Assembly: GCA_025175895.1 (NCBI GenBank)
Contig: CM046007.1
Location: forward strand, 25,005,913-25,069,912
Reading direction: 5' to 3'
Length of the DNA stretch: 64,000 bases
Origin: Wurfbainia villosa
Taxonomy: Eukaryota; Streptophyta; Magnoliopsida; Zingiberales; Zingiberaceae
A program made the translations under genes and the position numbers. This document shows, piece after piece, positions 42,411-53,989 of the stretch. The notes below the pieces were generated by a model, which worked only from the letters and a program-made list of their open reading frames with translations, was not told the DNA's origin and ran no database searches. The first letter of the stretch is position 1, and the number at the start of each line of letters is the position of its first letter.

Positions 42411-43999
42411 TTGGCGATGTTGTCGTCCAGCTTGACCACCCAACAAAGGTTGATATCAGAATTTCAACAGCTGAGAGTGGAGGTGATAGCACCAGTGAGC
42501 GAGCTAGATTAAGCAGACTGACGGTTAAATCGGATTTACGGAATCAGATTCGGGCAGAACAAGCATCGGATCGACAGTTAATGGAATGGAAACGCAGAGA
42601 TGAGGCAAAGGGGGGCACCCTCTACTCAGTGGTTGATGGGATTGTGAGATACAAGGGCCGCATATGGGTGCCTAAAGAAGGATCTCTGAGAGAGAATCTC
42701 ATGATGGAAGCCCACATTACCCCGTACTCGGTTCACCCCGGCAGCACGAAGATGTATAAAGATATGCAGCTGTTATATTGGTGGCCGGGCATGAAGAGAG
42801 ACATACTCAAGATGGTCCATGAGTGCCTTACCTGTCAACAGGTGAAAGCTGAGCACCAGAGGCCCGCTGGATTGCTTGAACCGCTTCCGATACTGTGCGG
42901 GAAGTGGGAAAATATTGCCATGGATTTCGTGGTAGGGTTACCAGTCTCGACTAAGGGATCAAATGCAGTGTGGGTCATTGTGGATCGATTGACGAAGTCA
43001 GCACACTTCCTGCCAGTGAAAACCACTTTCACTATGATACAATACGCAGAGCTGTATATACGGGAAATAGTAAGGTTACATGGAATTCCAGATCAGATTG
43101 TGTCAGATAGAGATCCAAAATTTACATCCGGATTCTGGAAGAGTTTGCACCGGGGATTGGGTACGAAACTTACTTTTAGCACCGCTTTCCATCCCAGCCG
43201 ACGGTCATCTGAGCGAGTAATTCAGATTTTAGAAGATATGCTACGAGCTTGCATTATAGATTTCAAAGGGGGCTGGGAGTCTAAATTGCCCTTGGTGGAG
43301 TTCACCTATAATAATAGTTATCAAGCCACCATCGGTATGGCTCCTTATGCAGCGCTATACGGAAGAAGGTGTAGAACCCCATTGCATTGGGAAGAGGTGG
43401 GAGAGAGGGCGCTTTGGGTCCGAGATTGTGGCACAAATCAGGAATTAGTGGCGTGATCCGAGATGTAATGCACACCCAAAGTCACCAAAAGAGTTACGCA
43501 GATTGTCGAAGGAGGGACTTGGAGTTCAGAGTGGGAGACCATGTATTTCTCAAGGTGTCACCTATGAAGGGGGTACTGAGGTTTGGCAGGAAGGGCAAAC
43601 TCAGCCCGAGGTATATTGGGCCTTTTGAGATTCTAGACCGGATTGGGACCAGGGCATACCGAATTGCACTACCACCCAACCTGGCAGGAGTTCATAATGT
43701 GTTTCATGTATCCATGCTCCGGAGGTACCTATCCAACCCCGCACATGTAATTGGGCATGAGGCCATACAGTGGACACCAGACCTATCTTACGAGGCAATA
43801 CCAGAAGAAATACTGGATCATCAAGTACGGAAGCTGAGGAATAAAGAAATCCGAATGGTGAAAGTTTTATGGAGAAATCAGCAAAAGGAGGAAGCTACGT
43901 GGGAGACCGAGCAGGACATGCGCGACCGTTACCCCGAATTATTTGGTAAGTCGAAGTTCGAGGACGAAATTCTTCTAAGGGGAGGAGAGTTGTCAGGTC
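42411..43999 (+). pseudogene. pol: D integrase with chromodomain-like C-terminus
   Basis: The 42581-43456 frame carries the HHCC zinc finger (HITPYSVHPG, ECLTCQQVK), catalytic Asp residues in AMDFVVGLP and VSDRDPKFTS, and Glu in SSERVIQ. Just before that Glu the usual residues are replaced by SRRS, best explained by three one-base deletions within about 24 bp that keep the frame. A frameshift near 43440 leads to the second part (to 44088): RVGDHVFLKVSPMKGVLRF, the GPY/F motif RYIGPFEI and a chromodomain-like LRNKEIRMVKVLWRN segment. The open frame runs through the polypurine tract into the LTR. Stretch 42411-42580 is a broken linker. Confidence 0.9.
43977..43990 (+). other. Polypurine tract of D
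   Basis: AAGGGGAGGAGAGT directly precedes the 3' LTR start TGTCAGG at 43991. Confidence 0.88.
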
Positions 44000-46529
44000 T
44001 CAAAAAAAAAAAAAAAAAAAATAATAATAATAATAATAATAAAATATCTAGATATATATATATATATATATATATAACAATAATATAAATAAACGGGTAT
44101 GTATAGTCGGAATGGGAAGTCTGAGTTAAAAAGGGATTCATATGATCGGTTCGGAGAAATATTTGGGCCTGAAGGGAGTGTTTGGATTAACTGAGGTTAG
44201 CTTAGGTTAAACATGGGTTAAATATGGGTTAGCTTAGGTTTGGATTAACCTGATTTGGCTTAACCCCAACGGAACGGCATTTATAAGCCATCAGCCGACC
44301 CTTTTCTTCCGCGAACTAATCCCTCCGTCGTCTATTCGCCGCCAGCTCCCAGATCCACTGCTCTCGGCGATTTCTTCCGCCGAAGCTCGTCTCAACGCTG
44401 CCGGCGGCCATCCGATCGTCCTCCGTCGGTTGTACATTCCCTCCATCGCCTATTCGCCGCCAGCTCCCAGATAAGCTGTACCCGGCGATTTCGTCCGCCG
44501 AAGATCGTCTCAACACTGCCGGCGGCCATCCGATCGTCCTCCGTCGACTGTAGGTAAGTAAATCTCGGGAAAAGGCTGGCGATAGAGGGTTGTAGGTTAG
44601 TTAGAGATAGTTGAATCCGTGGAGCTTGAACGGGGGATTTCAGTTTCTTTCGTGCTTGAGCTTGAGGTTTGGTTTTCGAATGGATTCCGGGGTAGATGTA
44701 GCTAGTTTTAGGCAGATAAATCGGTGATAATTGGGTTAAGGGTTCTCTTGCTCGTGAATTCACGCTGGGCATTGGGCAGAGACGATTTGTTAGGTTGGTG
44801 AGGGATTTACTGTGTGGATTTGGGGCAGAGGGTATGGTAGAACCTGGATGAATGTTGTCATCGGCTGGGATTGGAATCCGGCACAGATGGGTTCTGCAGC
44901 GGTGAACGGAGTATGGGATTATGGATTTAATCGGTCGGATCCTTGATCCTTTTGGAGATGGGAAATAAGGTGTAGTTGGTTGCAATGTGGTAGAGGTCCA
45001 CTCGGTGTGGGCTCGGAGGGGTCAGTACTAGGGTTTTCTGGGAAATTCTCCTAGCTTTACAGTGGGATATAACGGTGAGATAGTTTTAGGTAGGAGCTAA
45101 TGGTTAGTATAAAATGAAGGAGTCAGGGAAAAATTGGGGTTACTGGATTGTAGTGGAGACATCAATGTTAGTAGAGTAATTCTGTTATGTTCTTATTTCC
45201 TCTACACGCTTAGATAACGATTCGGAAGTTCTTTAATTATGTTGTAGTTGCTATGTAAAATATTATAATTACCATCTACCTGAGTATGAGGTTAGATGCT
45301 ATATATAAATGGGTGTCATTACCATCTACCTGAGTATGAGTGTAGATGCTATATGTAAATGTGTGTAATTACCATCTGCCTGTGTATGAGGTTGGATGCT
45401 ATGTATAGATATTTAGGATCATCCATGATGTGCCATGTTATTATTTAGTACAGTGTTCATCAAATCTTTCAAATGCCTATCTGCTATGTGAATCAGTTAT
45501 GACTAACATCTACACCGTGTATGAGGTTAGATGCTATATCTATATATGTATGTTCATCCATCTGTACTTAAAGTTAGATGTTAAATTATACTGTTCTGTG
45601 ATATCATCCATCTGTATACTGAGTTAATTGCTAGCTTAAAATGTTCAACTATATATAAAGTGATCAATATGATTGACTATGAGAAGAAATGTTAGATGTT
45701 CTTTATCTAGCTAATTGTATGTACATGAGTATTAGTGGTGCCTGGACGGGTTGGGCTTCCCGGGATGAGCTCCGGGAAGGGCCCACCCAAATTGATGATT
45801 GACCGATGATCGATGATGATCCTTGGTTCTTTCTAGAGGTACCTCAGATTGCACAAGGAAACAAGGTTTTGGTAGCTCCGCATTTAAAATGCAAAATGTG
45901 AGGTACCACGAAGATTTATGATATATATAGTTAGCATGATAGAAAAGCATGGGTGCAATTACGGTTTTGTTATATTTACATGTTCCTTTATAGAAAATGA
46001 TTGCGCTTCATGGTTGGGTACAGATAGTGAACTGGGAATTTGACATTTAGCCTACCATGGTGCTATATTCGCATATCTTGTATGTGTTAGAGATGCTAGG
46101 TCGAGTTGCATGCTATACATATATTTAACTTTATGATTCATGTTCTGAGTTTTGATTTTATTTCCTCTCCTCTTACGCCGTGCATTTATCCTTGATTTAC
46201 TTACTGGGCTGTGAACTCATGATGTCACTAAATGTTTATAGGTAGGGAGCTGAGTCCTCAGGCAGAGTTGGAGGACGCTGGGGTGATGTAACTGAGGAGA
46301 TAGTGATGAGCATGCCACACGTTGTCCGGGACTTTGATGACTGCAGGACTGTCCGAGTGAGTAGGGATGAATTACTTCAGTAAGGTGCTGAGTGTAAAGG
46401 CTGTATTTGAGACTCTTACTTGAAAGTGAATAAAATAAAGAGGATTATTCAATCATGTGTATGTGATTTATTTTTAGATGAGGAGTCGGACTAAGGGTCT
46501 ATATATAGGTATCAGGTTGGGTCTTTTCA
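43991..46529 (+). repeat. 3' LTR of D (2539 bp)
   Basis: It matches the 5' LTR with A20 instead of A17 near the start. Clusters of small differences lie at 44735-45060 and 45790-45880. The remainder is almost identical. Confidence 0.94.
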
Positions 46530-46787
46530 TGTTTCCATCCTATAAGGCATGGTAAGGTATCATTACTATCTAAGTCACGAGTACGGTTCCATTCTACTAA
46601 ACAGGATGAGGTATTACTTCTATCTAAGTCACAAGTATGGTTCCATTCTACTAAAACATGATGAGGTATTATTTCTATCTAAATAGAAGACATTCTTCAT
46701 TATAAAAGAAACTTAAGTATACATAAAGTTACATACTTGGAAACAGCAGGAAGGAGGCTTGATGTGTGATAGTGGAAAGGTGAACCC
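46530..46787 (-). other. C leader, primer-proximal piece, with tandem repeat
   Basis: It starts with the right D duplication TGTTT (46530-46534). About 57-bp units around GGTTCCATTCTACTAAA are repeated (46540-46680), and a degenerate related block occurs at 36815-36860 across D. No gene is seen. Confidence 0.65.
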
Positions 46788-46799
46788 GCTCTGATACCA
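46788..46799 (-). other. Primer-binding site of C
   Basis: The minus strand reads TGGTATCAGAGC, then GGGTTCACC, a few bases from the LTR at 46803. Confidence 0.92.
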
Positions 46800-46802
46800 A
46801 CC

Positions 46803-49800
46803 TGTAACATCCGCCCTTATCTACTCTCAGGGCGGCGCTACTTTACTGGTTTTTTTTAACATGTTATCATAACTTAAATCTTCTTTTTCACATGCGTCAC
46901 ATATCATATTCATAATCAGCATGTTAACATATCTTGTCACATTTCTAACTTGCATAACATAAAGAGTCATTCATGAGTTCTTAAGTAATTGAACAGTAAC
47001 ATAAATAAGCATCATCCAACATGATACTAAGGATTCATAAGTCTTATAAGCGGAAGCAAAGTCTTAAGTGGTTCATTGTGCATGTAATATAAGCAGATAG
47101 TAACAGGGTCTTTCTCCACCATGCCACTATCACACACACTTGACCCTTCCTGCTACTTCCTCTAGTTCAGGTTTCCTTTATCTGCAGTATACGGACAACA
47201 TAAACTATAAGCATATAGCTTAGTAAGATTCTTGCCTACTTACAAAAGCCACAAACTTCATCAAGCAATTAGAAACATGAGCATACTAGCATAAATAGCC
47301 TAAGTGTTTCATAGCAACACTAATCAACAACATACCCACGTAATAAAAAAATCCTAAGCATGGCATAGAGATTACATCAGCATGTTAAGCATAATTAAAT
47401 CTAAGCAGGGCATAGTTTAACATAAGCATTCGTAAAATTGTAAATCTTAGACATGCATAAAGTACATAATCACAAATATTCTTAACTCAACTATAAGCAT
47501 CATAACTTCATAAAATCTAACATGTATAAAGGACAAGTTCATAAGAATTCATAACATAAGTATCCGTAACATCATAAATCTTAAACATGCATAAAGTCCT
47601 ATAGTCACAAATATTCTTAACTCAACTATAAGCATCATAACTTCATAAAATCTAACATGTATAAAGGACAAGTTCATAAGCATTCATAACATAAGTATCC
47701 GTAACATCATAAATCTTAAACATGCATAAAGTCCTATAGTCACAAATATTCTTAACTCAACTATAAGCATCATAACTTCATGAAATCTAACATGCATAAA
47801 GGACATAATCATAAGCATTTTTAAACTTAACCATAAGCATTCATATACTTTAACATAAGCATGCACAATTTCATAAAAGTCTTTTCTTTTCAAAACATAT
47901 ACGTATAGATACTTCAACATAATCATAACTTGCTTGGGGGGCCCCGGGTTAAGTACCACATAATGCGCGTTCCCTAATAGGCTGGGGTAGCGAGCCACCA
48001 GACCTACTAGAGCAAGACCTCTTACGTCTTACCAGGGCAAGACCTCTTACGTCTTCTTATGTCCCTATGGATTTGATTAACGACCACCTGACGGGTCGGG
48101 TACTTAACCTCTTACAAAGTAAAATACTTAATTCCTTTCTTTCTTGTCTTATCATAAGGAGAGCTCTTAATCCCTACTTGAAAGGGAAGCATCTCCATCT
48201 TATCTTATCATAAGGAGAGCTCTTAATCCCTACTTGAAAGGGAAGCATCTCCATCTTATCTTATCATAAGGAGAGCTCTTAATCCCTACTTGAAAGGGAA
48301 GCATCTCCATCATAGGCATTTCATAGCATACATGCATTCATAACATAAGAGTACCCTAAAGGGGTCCTAAAGCATAAACATGTTTATCACATAAGCATAT
48401 TTCATAGGCATATTCATGGCATGTTAAATCATAAAACATGTTCATCACATAGGCATATTTCATGGCATATTATATCATAAACTTGTTCATCACATCAGCA
48501 TATTTCCTTGGCATATTCATGGCATATTAAATCATAAAACAGGTTCATCACCTAATCATATTTCATAGGCATATTCATGGCATATTAAATCATAAAACAT
48601 GTTCATCACATAGTCATATTTCCTAGGCATATTCATGGCATATTAAATCATAAAACATGTTCATCACATAGGCATATTTCCTAGGCATATTCATGGCATA
48701 TTAAATCATAAAACATGTTAATCACATAGGCATATTTCCTAGGCATATTCATGGCATATTAAATCATAAAACATGTTCATCACATAGGCATATTTCCTAG
48801 GCATATATCATAACATAACTTCATAAGGGGCATTTTCATGAAACCCTAACCCTAAAACCATGGGTGGCCGAAACTTATAGGGGCACAAGGCTTGGGTTTT
48901 TGTCACCTAAATTCATTCATGTAGGCATATATCATAGCATAACTTCATAAGGGCATTTTCATGAAACCCTAACCCTAAATTCCTTGGTTGGCCGAAACTT
49001 ATAGGGGCATAAGGCTTGGGTTTTTGTCACCTAAATTTATTCATGTAGGCATATATCATAGCATAACTTCATAAGGGGCATTTTCATGAAACCCTAACCC
49101 TAAATTCCTTGGTTGGCCGAAACTTATAGGGGCACAAGGCTTGGGTTTTTTTTACCTAAATTTATTCATGTAGGCATATATCATAGCATAACTTCATAAG
49201 GGGCATTTTCATGAAACCCTAACCCTAAAACCATGGGTGGCCGAAACTTATAGGGGCACAAGGCTTAGGTTTTTGTCACCTAAATTTATTCATGTAGGCA
49301 TATATCATAGCATAACTTCATAAGGGGCATTTTCATGAAACCCTAACCCTAAAACCATCGGTGGCCGAAACTTATAGGGGCACAAGGCTTGGGTTTTTGT
49401 CACCTAAATTTATTCATGTAGGCATATATCATAGCATAACTTCATAAGGGGCATTTGCATGAAACCCTAACCCTAAATTCCTTGGTTGGCCGAAACATAT
49501 ATGGCCATGAGTTGGGTTTTTGGCACCTAAAAATCCCTAATTGATGCCTACACTCTATGAACATAACCTTAGAATCAAGTTCATGCAACCCTAACCCTAA
49601 AAGCTTGGGTTGGCCGAAACATGTAAGGGCTAAACTCCTTGGACTTTTGACCCTAAAGATTCCTACTTGAAGCATACAACCCATAAAAATTTCCCTAGTA
49701 GCATTTTCATGAATCCTAGCCCATAAACTTAGTTAGCCGAGACCTAGGGGGCTACAACTTCATATTTCTTTCATGTAACCTATCCTACAAAACTAATATA

Positions 49801-50281
49801 CTGTAGGTGAGGGAATCTTACATCATTTGCTTGCTTGTAGTGGGTAGTTGACCTTATGGAAGCCAAGAACTAGCTTCTCCTTGCTTGGATGAGGTTCGGC
49901 CAAAGGTGAAAATGGAGAGGGGGAGAGATGGGTTTTCGGTGAGGAAGAAGAAGGGAAGAAGAAGTGGCCAAGTGGAAACTTCCTTCTTCTTTATAAAGGG
50001 AGGAAGAGAAGTTTCTCTTCTCTTTTCCATGCCCCTTCATTTACCCTCATCACACTTATCTACAATTTCCCCTCTTCTTCTAATGATATAATCCCATTGG
50101 GCTTCTGGTTAGTGGGTGCATCTATAGGGCTTGGCTATCTCTAGAGGTTTGGGGTTCAATTCCTAGGCCTTGCATCTCTTTTTGGCTATTTTCTTTTATT
50201 TTTCGAAAAAGCCCACATCAAGCCCATTATTGTAAAGCCAAAAACTCTCGTAAAATTGCTAGAAATTTTACGGGCGTTACA
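46803..50281 (-). repeat. 5' LTR of C (3479 bp)
   Basis: It is nearly identical to 28505-32220. It has six rather than eight telomere-like units and an extra 11 bp (GAGTACCCTAA) near 48348, which together account for the 237-bp length difference. Confidence 0.93.
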
Positions 50282-50286
50282 TTCAG
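50282..50286. other. Right target-site duplication of C (TTCAG)
   Basis: It is identical to 28500-28504 and is followed by the continuation of the E LTR. Confidence 0.93.
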
Positions 50287-50821
50287 TGAGTGCTAGAGGG
50301 GGGTGAATGGCGCGTTCATTGCTTGAGGATGTAATTTATTCGTGTTCATCTCTACACAATTGTTAGTACACAGCAGAAAATAGAAATCTAAATCTATAGA
50401 CAAATACAAATACAAATATACAAGATATACATGGTTCGGAATCTTAGGGTTCCTACTCCATGGGGCGAGCTCAACAAGCTCTAGTGATGTACACACCACT
50501 ACTCAATAAACTCTTTCTCAACAACAAATCAGAGGTGGAGAAATCTCGTACAAGCGATCTTACAACAATAAGAAAGAAATACAAGCAAATACAAGTAAAC
50601 TACACAAATACTAGTAAAGAAAAACTTTATAAATGTGAACTTGAATTCATGCTTGTTGATTGCTTTGGACCGCACTTGAAGACCCTGATTTGCACTAGCA
50701 AATTGCCTCAAATTGCCCAAGAAATCACTGCAAAAATCCTCCCATTCATGCTGCTTTTAAAGCTGTAGCTCGGGCTAATTTCCACCAAGCAGTCGACTGC
50801 CAAAAAGCCCCAGTTGACTGC
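50287..50821 (-). repeat. E 5' LTR, piece 2
   Basis: It continues from 28504: tail GCTAGAGGGGGGTGAATGG, stem-loops near 50430-50480, then into the palindrome region, where A3 inserted. It resumes at 56969. Confidence 0.85.
50817..50821. other. Left target-site duplication of A3 (ACTGC)
   Basis: ACTGC precedes A3 and recurs at 56964-56968. The site lies in a GTTGACTGC palindrome-like motif. Confidence 0.9.
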
Positions 50822-52218
50822 TATTGGTGCAATCGGCCTAGGTCATGATTAATCTTATTCGAGTTTGACTCGAGCGATATTTTGATGTTCAACAAAAACA
50901 TATGACAATGTGATTGTCATGGGAAAGTCCAAGCATGGGTCTTGGCAAAAGAAAGTCCAAGCATGAGTCTTAGCATGGAAAGTCCAACATGGGTTGGCAA
51001 GGGAAAGTCCAAGCATGAGTCTTGGCATTTGGAAAGTCCAAGGGAAATATTGATGGCGTAAAGTCCAAGGGTGAAGTCTTGGCACCATAAGTCCAATGGT
51101 TGGCAGCGTAAAATCCAAGCGGAGTCTTGGCAGCGTAAGTCTAATATGCCTTGGCGGTGTAGACTACATTAGCATGACAATAGCTGATGGAAGCACCTGA
51201 AGGCTAGCATATGGATGAACAAGTCATGGATGACTTGGAGGGATACGATAGGCGTGAGGCTGATGGAGGTGGCTAGAAGGCTTAGGTCTAGACTAAGGGT
51301 GGTCTAGCAAGTATGGGGGCACTATACTTGGGTTAAAACCTCATGTTTGAGGTGTATCAGTCGATTGAGACTATGGTCAGTCGACTAATGGGAGTCAACT
51401 AGGGTTTGACTGTGGGAAGTGCCTTGACAATCGACTGCCAGAGTTGGGTAGTCGACTGCTGGCCTAATCAGTCGACTGATTTAGTGATCAGTCGAACGAT
51501 GGTCGGGATCTCAGGCACAGAAGGTTCTCCAGTCGAGTGATCGGCCAGAACACTCGACTGATTAAGCCATCAGTCGATTGATGGGTATGATCAGTCGACT
51601 GATGATGTATCTGTTGGACTTATTTGACATGGTTCATGCCATTGTGAAACAATGAATACAGGGGCAGTCGACTGATGGTCCCGATCAGTCGACTGCTAGG
51701 CGAAATATAGCCCAAGGAGGCAGTTTAAAGGGAGCTCGTGGTGGGAGGATTTGGCACCAGTTCTTGGACATTTTTGGGGCGATTTGCTGTTGCAAATCAA
51801 GGTCTCCAAGTGCAATTCAAGCAACCAAAGATCAATCAATTAAAAGAGAAATTGTAAAGTGTTTTTCCTTTACTTGTAGCATATTTCATATTTGTATTTG
51901 CTTGTATCTATTTGTTTATTGTTGTAAACAATTGTAAGAGGTTTCTCCACCTCCGGATTGTTCCGAGAAGGAGTTTATTGGATTAGTGGTGTGTGGTCGC
52001 ATCGCTAGAGCTCATTTGAGCTCGATCCGTGGAGTAGGAACCATTCGGTTCCGAACCATGTTATATTATTGTGTTTGCATGTTTGTATTTCATTATTGCT
52101 TTATTATTTCCACTGCGCACTAATCAATTTATAACAAGCACGCGATCACGAAAGATTTTTTCCATCTATGTCATACACGCTATTCACTCCCCCTCTAGCG
52201 ATCACGAAGGTCCCTACA
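50822..52218 (+). repeat. 5' LTR of A3
   Basis: It starts TATTGGTGCAATCGG (decayed TG) and ends GTCCCTACA. It lacks the duplicated head seen in A1 and A2. The inverted-repeat array is at 50915-51150, palindromes at about 51355-51700, stem-loops GAGCTC/GAGCTC at 52008-52023 and GGAACC/GGTTCC at 52037-52052. Confidence 0.92.
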
Positions 52219-52220
52219 AT

Positions 52221-52232
52221 TGGTAGAAGAGC
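52221..52232 (+). other. Primer-binding site of A3 (two changes)
   Basis: TGGTAGAAGAGC differs from TGGTATCAGAGC at two positions. Either it decayed after insertion or the element replicated with a weak site. Confidence 0.8.
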
Positions 52233-52285
52233 TAGGAGCTCTTCTACGGACTAACACCCGGGAGCAAAACTGCTAGAGGAAGAAG

Positions 52286-53989
52286 ATGGAGTTTGAAGAA
52301 CTACTAGTATGGGATATCAACACGCCAGTCCTGTACACCTTCTATGGACAAGAAGGGTTTAGGCAATGGAAGTCAAGAATTGAAGATTTCTTGATGATGA
52401 GGGACTTTGAAGAGTGGTACATCTTAATGGAAGGATTCCAATACCCAAGAGGACCCAAGGGAGGATTCCTCAAGATGAAAAGATGGAGTGAGGAACAACT
52501 CCAAAGATTCGAGAAAAATAAGAAGGTAGCAAAATTTATTATTGATTTGATTCCTAATGACATCTTGTGTAGCTTAGGTGAACACATGGATTCTAAGGAG
52601 CTATGGAGGCAAGTGGCAAGACTCCATGAGGAGCCTAAAGAACAAGAGTGCTCATCCACTCAATCGACTCAAATTGAGAAAGAGACCGAAGAAGAAGCAA
52701 GCTCTTCCTCACAAGCAAGTGAGGACTCGGAAGTTGATAGAGAATCAACATCTGGATCCGGATCGGAAGAGGAAGAATTAGAGAAGTCCTCCACCTCTAG
52801 GATTGGGAGGGAGGAGAGGATTCTCACGCTAGAACAAGAGCAAGAAGAGCCATCCACCTCCGGGAGAGATGAATAACTCACTCCGGGCACCACCATTGAT
52901 CTAGGTAACTCAAGCATGTCGATTAATAATAAAAATCACATAATATGTTTTGAGTGTAGGGAATCCGGACACTATAAGAGTAAGTGTCCTAAACGGGTCA
53001 AGAAGTCTCAACCGGTGCAAAAGGTCAAGGATGCCAGTCCCCCAACAATCAAAAGCAAGGAGCAAGTGATTTGCTTCAAATGCCGACGACCGGGTCATTA
53101 CCGGAGTCAATGCCCAAAAGGGGAGAAGAAGACTCAAAAGGGAGCTACACATGTAGGGGGAGCTTTGAAAGCTAACCCTAAGGTAAAATTTATTAATGCA
53201 CCTTCTTTAAGTTATAGGCAAAAGCATGCTAGAAATAATGTTAGCAATCTTGCTATTTATCATAAAGAGCATGCTAGAAATAGATTTTATAGTCTAGGTG
53301 CAAAATCACATCATATTTCAAATAAGGAGAAATTTGGGACTAATGTCCCTAGAAAAACCTTACCTAGGGAATCCATTAAGAAAATAGAAGATCACCTAAG
53401 TTTTAACCCTAAATGGACTAGGCATAAGCCTAGGAAAAATAATGTCCAAAGAATAGATGAAAAATAAAAAATTGGATGATTAGAGCTAGAAAACCAAGCC
53501 TTGAGGTCAATGCTTGAGAAATTGGAGAGGATCCTTGCAAAGATGCAAAATTCAATTATAGGGTCAAATGATCAAAAATCTAGGTCTAAGAGTCAAGGTC
53601 TAGGTCTTAGAAAGCAAGGTCCCACCAAGGGCAAGAAAGATTTGGGTCACAAACCTAAGCCCAAGGAGGCCTATCATAGTGTTCCATTTGATTATGGAAC
53701 ACAACCTAGGTCTAGGAAGACCAAGGTTACTAGGGAAGTCATCCCTAAGGGTAACCAAGGTGTGTGCCTAGTGGCTAGGGTTTCAAGGAAACCTAGGGAA
53801 GCCACTAAGAAGGTTACAAGGGGAGTTACCCCTAGAGTTAACCTAGGCAAGACCCAAATGACCAAGTCTACCAATCCTAGGAGGGTCATTAGGAGGGCAT
53901 CTAGGGAAGTTATCCCTAGCGAATACCTAGTAAACACAAGGAGCTCTAATAGGTATTGGGTTCCTAGGAGCGTGATCGATTCACGCTAG
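52286..53989 (+). pseudogene. gag: A3 gag-like protein, 568 codons with three in-frame stops
   Basis: One frame runs from ATG at 52286 to TAG at 53987-53989, with internal TAA (52874), TAA (53465) and TGA (53477). The N-terminus differs from A1/A2 (WDINTPVLYTFYGQEGFRQW), but the plan is the same: acidic Glu/Ser region, knuckles CFECRESGHYKSKC and CFKCRRPGHYRSQC, coiled-coil-like ENQALRSMLEKLER, a basic tail with VTRGVTPRVN and a WVPRSVIDSR end. Total length from ATG to final stop equals that of A1 exactly (1707 versus 1704 bp). The basic tail after the knuckles is well conserved between copies. Confidence 0.87.

Larger units (their letters stand above)
36873..46529 (+). mobile_element. D: Tekay/Del-like Ty3/gypsy chromovirus element inserted in C
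   Basis: The 9657-bp element has LTRs of 2525 bp (36873-39397) and 2539 bp (43991-46529), starting TGTCAGGTCTC and ending GGGTCTTTTCA. It also has a primer site, gag, protease, RT, RNase H, integrase with a chromodomain-like end, a polypurine tract and a TGTTT duplication. It inserted into the leader of C in the opposite orientation. All genes have lesions, though RT and most of integrase remain open. Confidence 0.95.
28505..50281 (-). mobile_element. C: Ty3/gypsy (Tekay/Del-like) element with very long LTRs, interrupted by D
   Basis: The LTRs are 3716 bp (28505-32220) and 3479 bp (46803-50281), start TGTAACGCCCG or TGTAACATCCG and end CGGGCGTTACA. They are flanked by a perfect TTCAG duplication. 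On the minus strand the order is 5' LTR, primer site (46799-46788), leader (split by D), gag, protease, RT, RNase H, integrase with a chromodomain-like end, and 3' LTR. Gene order and motifs are gypsy-type. All genes carry frameshifts, while the LTRs look nearly identical outside repeat copy number. Confidence 0.93.
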
